Shown here piece by piece: positions 6,038-8,967 of a stretch of 8,967 nucleotides of DNA. Where the stretch lies: NCBI GenBank assembly GCA_003820635.1, contig RPOS01000124.1, forward strand, positions 1 through 8,967, in the 5' to 3' direction. Origin of the DNA: Verrucomicrobiaceae bacterium. Its GTDB lineage: Bacteria > Verrucomicrobiota > Verrucomicrobiae > Verrucomicrobiales > Akkermansiaceae. Numbering within the stretch: position 1 is the stretch's first letter; each line of letters opens with the position of its first letter. The notes under the pieces were generated by a model. It had not been told where the DNA came from. It made no database searches and saw only the letters and a list, made by a program, of their open reading frames with translations. The position numbers and the translations under genes are program-made.

Positions 6038-6206
6038 TCACAATCCTTTGCCAAAGGTTTCTTCCCTCCATTGCGCCTGCTTCTCCGGGTCGAAGCGTTT
6101 CCTCTCCGGTGCCTCCTCCACCATTGGGCAGCAGGCGCTCCACCGCCAAGGCCCGCTCGGTTTCCGGCCAGCGCTGCTTCACATCCCGGATGGTCATCGT
6201 TTTCAT
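6038..6206 (-). pseudogene. Broken Phd/YefM-family antitoxin
   Basis: The ATG at 6206-6204 opens MKTMTIRDVKQRWPETERAL, the typical N-terminal DNA-binding start of Phd/YefM-like antitoxins, continuing to RLLP (residue 27). The usual middle strand (a pattern like EIIVTRDGKPVA) is missing. From about 6125 the sense continues in another frame: MVEEAPERKRFDPEKQAQW, then a REETFGKGL end and TGA at 6040-6038, which matches the acidic toxin-binding tail I associate with this family. The reading frame of the N-terminus instead runs to 6030. The simplest reading is an internal in-frame loss of roughly a dozen codons plus a one-base insertion near 6125 (CCC-A-ATG). No toxin gene follows; tonB does. Family assignment comes from recognised motifs; the mutation history is inference. 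Confidence 0.6.
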
Positions 6207-6423
6207 GGCGCATGGGCTAAGATGTTTCACGCCGGAGCCAATGAGCTCAATCCGGCCAAATATTTCAAACGGCCCGGGATGGAAAACCCTCAAATCGCTC
6301 TCGAAATCGTAATTTTCAATCAGCCATCGACAGTAAAAATCGAAAAACACCCCGAAAATGGCAATTTTTGATTGCGCCGTCGGGTGGGTTCTCCTAATTC
6401 ACCCCCGGAAAGGCCAATTTTTT
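6207..6423. other. AT-rich leader region upstream of ilvB
   Basis: This 217-base stretch separates the dead antitoxin (minus) from ilvB (plus) and is more AT-rich than the genes around it, so it likely holds the ilvBN promoter and perhaps the promoter of the tonB operon. A possible plus-strand -35 TTGATT (6368-6373) with CCTAAT (6393-6398) is too weak to assert. A small dyad GCAAT-TTTTG-ATTGC lies at 6361-6375. An in-frame ATG at 6358 would add 22 residues to IlvB, including a Val-Leu-Leu-Ile run. Confidence 0.35.
6407..6413 (+). promoter_or_regulatory. Shine-Dalgarno GGAAAGG for ilvB
   Basis: GGAAAGG ends 10 bases before the ATG at 6424. It favours that start (Met-Ser-Lys-Glu-Gln) over the in-frame ATG at 6358, whose extension is not typical of the family. 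Confidence 0.5.
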
Positions 6424-8151
6424 ATGAGCAAAGAGCAAATGGACGGCGCGCAAGCCCTCATCAAGACCCTCGACGAACTGGGCATCGAATACATCTTCGG
6501 TTACTCCGGCGGAGCGGCGATCCCGATCTTCGATGCGCTCGAGACGGTGAAGACCAAGATGAAGTTCATCCTCGTCCGCCACGAGCAGGGCGCGGTGCAC
6601 ATGGCGGATGGCTACGCCCGCGCCACCGGCCGGCCCGCTGCGGTGCTCGTCACCTCCGGCCCGGGTGCGGGAAACACCGTCACCGGCCTGATGACCGCGA
6701 TGATGGACTCGGTGCCGATGCTCGTCATTTGCGGCCAGACGGTGACCTGGATGCTCGGTAAGGACGCGTTTCAGGAAGCCGACATCTTCGGCATCACCAT
6801 CCCGGTGGTGAAGCACAACTACCTCTGCAAGGACACCGATGCCCTGCCCCGCATCACCCGCGAGGCCTACCACATCGCCACCACCGGCCGCCCGGGGCCG
6901 GTGCTGATCGACGTGCCGAAAAACATTTCCCAAGGCCCCTTCACCGGGGATCTGGACGCCACCTTCGACCTGCCCGGCTACCATCCGGAAACCGCCGAGC
7001 TCATTGATGAAAGTGCCGCGAAAAAAGCCGCTGACCTCATTTCCAAGGCCAAGCGCCCGGTCATCCTCGCCGGCCAGGGCTGCATGATCGCCCGCGCCGA
7101 CAAGCAACTGCTGGAGCTTGCGGAAAAACTCAACGCCCCGGTCACCACCACCCTGCTCGGCAAGGGCGTGTTTCCGGAAACCCACCCGCTCTCGCTCGGC
7201 ATGCTCGGCATGCACGGCACCGCCTACGCCAACAAGGCGATGGTCGAGTGCGACCTGCTCCTCAACATCGGTTCGCGTTTCGACGATCGCATCATCGGCC
7301 AGCCCGCCAAGTTCTGCAAGGATGCGCCGATCATCCACATCGACATCGATCCCGCGGAAATGGGCAAGATGATCGTGCCGGATGTGCAGATCGTCGGCGA
7401 CGCGAAAGCCGCGCTCAACACCATCCTGCCGCTCGTCGGCAAACTCGAAACCACCGACTGGTTGTGGAAGCTCGACGGCTACAAGAAGAAGTATCCGCTC
7501 ACCTACAAGAAACAGGGCGGCCTGCGCATGCAGCAGGTGATCGACGAGCTCTATCAACTCACCGAAGGCAAGGCCATCGTCTCCACGGACGTGGGCCAGC
7601 ACCAGATGTGGGCGGCACAGTTCTACAAGAACGACGCCTCCTATCACTGGCTTTCCTCCGGCGGTGCCGGCACCATGGGCTTCGGTTTTCCGGCGGCCAT
7701 CGGCGCCCAGCTTGCCTGCCCGGACAAGATAGTCATCTCGATCTCCGGCGACGGTGGTTTCCAGATGACCTTGTTCGAGCTCGCCACCGCCGCGTTGCAC
7801 AAGCTGCCGATCAAGATCGTGGTGCTCAACAACCACTATCTCGGCATGGTGCGCCAGTGGCAGGAGTTGTTCTATGAAGACCGCATGTCCGGCGTGGACC
7901 TCGTCGGCAATCCGGATTTCTGCAAACTCGCCGAGGCTTACGGCATCCCGTCCGTGCACATCAAGCGCCCGGCGGACGTCACCCGCATGTTGCAAAAGGC
8001 GCTCGACTACAATGACGGCCCGATCCTCATCCATGCCGAGTGCGTCAAGACCGACAATGTCTTCCCGATGATCCCCGCCGGGGCCGCGCTCGAGGACATG
8101 ATCATCGAGGCTCCCAAGCACCGCATGGCCAAACCCGTCGGTTCCACGTGA
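6424..8151 (+). CDS. ilvB: Acetolactate (acetohydroxyacid) synthase, large catalytic subunit
   Basis: A 575-residue thiamine-diphosphate enzyme of usual length. It condenses pyruvate with pyruvate or 2-ketobutyrate in the first common step of valine, leucine and isoleucine synthesis, in the cytoplasm. N-terminal domain: [14 protein letters not shown] (26-39), then catalytic Glu E54 in [18 protein letters not shown] and [12 protein letters not shown]. The middle FAD-binding domain has IGSRFDDR. The C-terminal domain has [14 protein letters not shown], and the ThDP/Mg site GDGG with D443 and N469-N470. Trp479 in [11 protein letters not shown] is the position linked to 2-ketobutyrate preference, marking a biosynthetic AHAS and not a catabolic acetolactate synthase. 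Pro is replaced by Ser in the usual GYPGG. The regulatory subunit gene ilvN follows after 50 bases, so the two form an operon. Confidence 0.96.
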   Translation: MSKEQMDGAQALIKTLDELGIEYIFGYSGGAAIPIFDALETVKTKMKFILVRHEQGAVHMADGYARATGRPAAVLVTSGPGAGNTVTGLMTAMMDSVPMLVICGQTVTWMLGKDAFQEADIFGITIPVVKHNYLCKDTDALPRITREAYHIATTGRPGPVLIDVPKNISQGPFTGDLDATFDLPGYHPETAELIDESAAKKAADLISKAKRPVILAGQGCMIARADKQLLELAEKLNAPVTTTLLGKGVFPETHPLSLGMLGMHGTAYANKAMVECDLLLNIGSRFDDRIIGQPAKFCKDAPIIHIDIDPAEMGKMIVPDVQIVGDAKAALNTILPLVGKLETTDWLWKLDGYKKKYPLTYKKQGGLRMQQVIDELYQLTEGKAIVSTDVGQHQMWAAQFYKNDASYHWLSSGGAGTMGFGFPAAIGAQLACPDKIVISISGDGGFQMTLFELATAALHKLPIKIVVLNNHYLGMVRQWQELFYEDRMSGVDLVGNPDFCKLAEAYGIPSVHIKRPADVTRMLQKALDYNDGPILIHAECVKTDNVFPMIPAGAALEDMIIEAPKHRMAKPVGST

Positions 8152-8161
8152 GAGACTCTTG

Positions 8162-8193
8162 AATTCAACATTCAAATCCAACATTCAACATTC
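8162..8193 (+). repeat. Short direct repeats (CAACATTCAA) in the ilvB-ilvN spacer
   Basis: CAACATTCAA occurs at 8166-8175 and 8179-8188, and CAACATTC again at 8186-8193, giving a 32-base AT-rich run in otherwise GC-rich DNA. It occupies most of the 50-base gap between ilvB and ilvN, just before the ilvN start, where no Shine-Dalgarno is visible. Its function is unknown; replication slippage, a translation-tuning leader or a dispersed intergenic repeat are all possible. Confidence 0.6.
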
Positions 8194-8201
8194 TTTACGC
8201 C

Positions 8202-8747
8202 ATGTCTCATACCATCGTGACCACTGACACACCGGTCGAAGCCGCGCCGATCGCCCGCGGGCCGGTCCACACGCTCTCGATTCTCGTCAACAACCAGCCC
8301 GGTGTGCTGATGCGCATCTGCCAGGTGTTCTCGCGCCGCGGCTTCAACATCGATTCGCTGGTCGTTTCCGAAGGCCGCAACGCGAACTTCTCGCGCATGA
8401 CCATCGGCGTTTCCGGTGATCCGGAAGGCCTCAGCCAGATCATCATGCAGGTCGGCAAGCTCATCGATGTGATCCATTGCTTCGAGCACACCTCGGCCAA
8501 CTCGGTGACCAAGGAGATGATCCTCATCAAGATCCTCTGCTCGCCCGAGGAACGCTCCATGGCACTGCAGATCACCGAGCATTTCTCCGGCAAGACCGTG
8601 GACCTCACGCCCACCTCCATGATCGTCATGCTCAATGGCGACAGCCCGAAGATCGATGCCGCGGTCACCATGTTCTCGCAGTTCAACATCATCGAGACCG
8701 TGCGCACCGGCAAGGTGGTCATGGCCCGCGGCGAGCAGCCGACGTGA
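8202..8747 (+). CDS. ilvN: Acetolactate synthase, small regulatory subunit
   Basis: A 181-residue protein. After a variable N-terminus (1-22), an ACT domain spans about 23-95. It carries the NNQPGVLMRI motif (30-39) and the RRGFNIDSL motif (45-53). N31, G34 and N49 align with the valine-contacting N11, G14 and N29 of E. coli IlvH, so feedback inhibition by valine is expected. The C-terminal domain (about 100-175) contains EMILIKILCSPEER and VDLTPTSMIVML, typical of the larger IlvH/IlvN type that activates and stabilises the catalytic subunit. It is co-transcribed with ilvB. Its TGA directly abuts the stop codon of the convergent gene at 8748. The first 20 residues are longer than in E. coli IlvH (163 residues), the rest aligns well. 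Confidence 0.95.
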   Translation: MSHTIVTTDTPVEAAPIARGPVHTLSILVNNQPGVLMRICQVFSRRGFNIDSLVVSEGRNANFSRMTIGVSGDPEGLSQIIMQVGKLIDVIHCFEHTSANSVTKEMILIKILCSPEERSMALQITEHFSGKTVDLTPTSMIVMLNGDSPKIDAAVTMFSQFNIIETVRTGKVVMARGEQPT

Positions 8748-8967
8748 TCAGGCGGCCTCCGTTCCGCGCAGGATGCGGATGCCATGGCGGATGTATTCCA
8801 CCGCGGACCACAGCGTGAACCCGGCGGCCACGATGCATGGCCACGTCGGCGGGATGTCGGTGAACTTGAGCATCACCCAGCCGAGCGCGAACATCTGCGC
8901 CACCGTGGTCACCTTGCCGGTCCAGTGCGGCGCGAATTCCACCTCGCGGCGATGGTTCCACAAAATC
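8748..8967 (-). CDS. CDP-alcohol phosphatidyltransferase (PgsA-like), C-terminal fragment
   Basis: The last 72 codons or so of a gene entering from the right edge; the N-terminal part with the CDP-alcohol catalytic motif is outside the window. Visible sequence has EVEFAPHWTGKVTTVAQM, matching the late loop of PgsA-type enzymes (a pattern like RPTLLGKLNTALQ). Two hydrophobic helices follow (about VAQMFALGWVMLKF, and WPCIVAAGFTLWSAVEYI) with a short basic end. PgsA joins CDP-diacylglycerol to glycerol 3-phosphate in the inner membrane on the route to phosphatidylglycerol. The alternative is another member of the family, such as a phosphatidylserine or cardiolipin synthase. The TTG at 8963-8961 lies inside the conserved frame and is not taken as the start. 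Confidence 0.65.
   Translation of the reverse strand, partial: ILWNHRREVEFAPHWTGKVTTVAQMFALGWVMLKFTDIPPTWPCIVAAGFTLWSAVEYIRHGIRILRGTEAA

Noticed and set aside
6368..6398. A possible sigma-70-like promoter TTGATT with CCTAAT before ilvB.
   Set aside because: The spacing is 19 bases and the -10 match is poor; the transcript would start almost at the ribosome-binding site.
6394..8184. A 596-codon open frame on the minus strand covering the whole of ilvB.
   Set aside because: Antisense open frames are common opposite G/C-ending codons. Its His/Asp/Val/Arg-rich translation mirrors ilvB, whose family identity is certain.
1..8967. tRNA or rRNA genes, CRISPR arrays, complete insertion sequences.
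   Set aside because: No cloverleaf-like sequence, regularly spaced repeat array, ribosomal RNA motif or transposase was recognised by eye; a formal scan was not possible.

Overview
The window is GC-rich DNA from a Gram-negative-type (diderm) bacterium. Its TonB, ExbB/ExbD and acetolactate synthase sequences look most like those of Verrucomicrobiota (Akkermansia/Luteolibacter-like). That placement rests on recalled family resemblance, not on a search. Many starts lack a clear Shine-Dalgarno sequence.

Layout. (1) 1-640, minus strand: the N-terminal 213 codons of an unrecognised protein running off the left edge, followed by a 330-base region with no convincing gene. (2) 971-1683, plus strand: a two-gene unit of a 76-residue basic protein and an overlapping MNT/AbiEii-type nucleotidyltransferase, which looks like a toxin-antitoxin-style pair. 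(3) 1892-3151, minus strand: an HlyD/MacA-type membrane-fusion (periplasmic adaptor) protein with no pump gene beside it. (4) 3152-3774: an accessory-looking island with an imperfect 58-bp palindrome, a small AT-richer two-helix membrane protein, and, 10 bases after its stop, a sequence resembling the left half of an integron attC site. (5) 3767-5966, minus strand: a compact TonB-ExbB-ExbD operon that couples the proton-motive force to the outer membrane. (6) 6038-6206, minus strand: a frameshifted, internally deleted Phd/YefM antitoxin relic without its toxin. (7) 6424-8747, plus strand: ilvB-ilvN, the catalytic and regulatory subunits of acetohydroxyacid synthase, the first common step of branched-chain amino acid synthesis. 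(8) 8748-8967, minus strand: the C-terminal end of a CDP-alcohol phosphatidyltransferase (PgsA-like), convergent with ilvN with no spacing.

Housekeeping blocks (tonB-exbB-exbD, ilvBN, pgsA-like) are thus interleaved with small accessory pieces: the nucleotidyltransferase pair, the cassette-like membrane protein, a dead antitoxin and an orphan C-terminal fragment. The most interesting candidates are the nucleotidyltransferase pair and the possible lone integron cassette between the adaptor gene and exbD. No rRNA, tRNA, CRISPR array or complete insertion sequence was seen.
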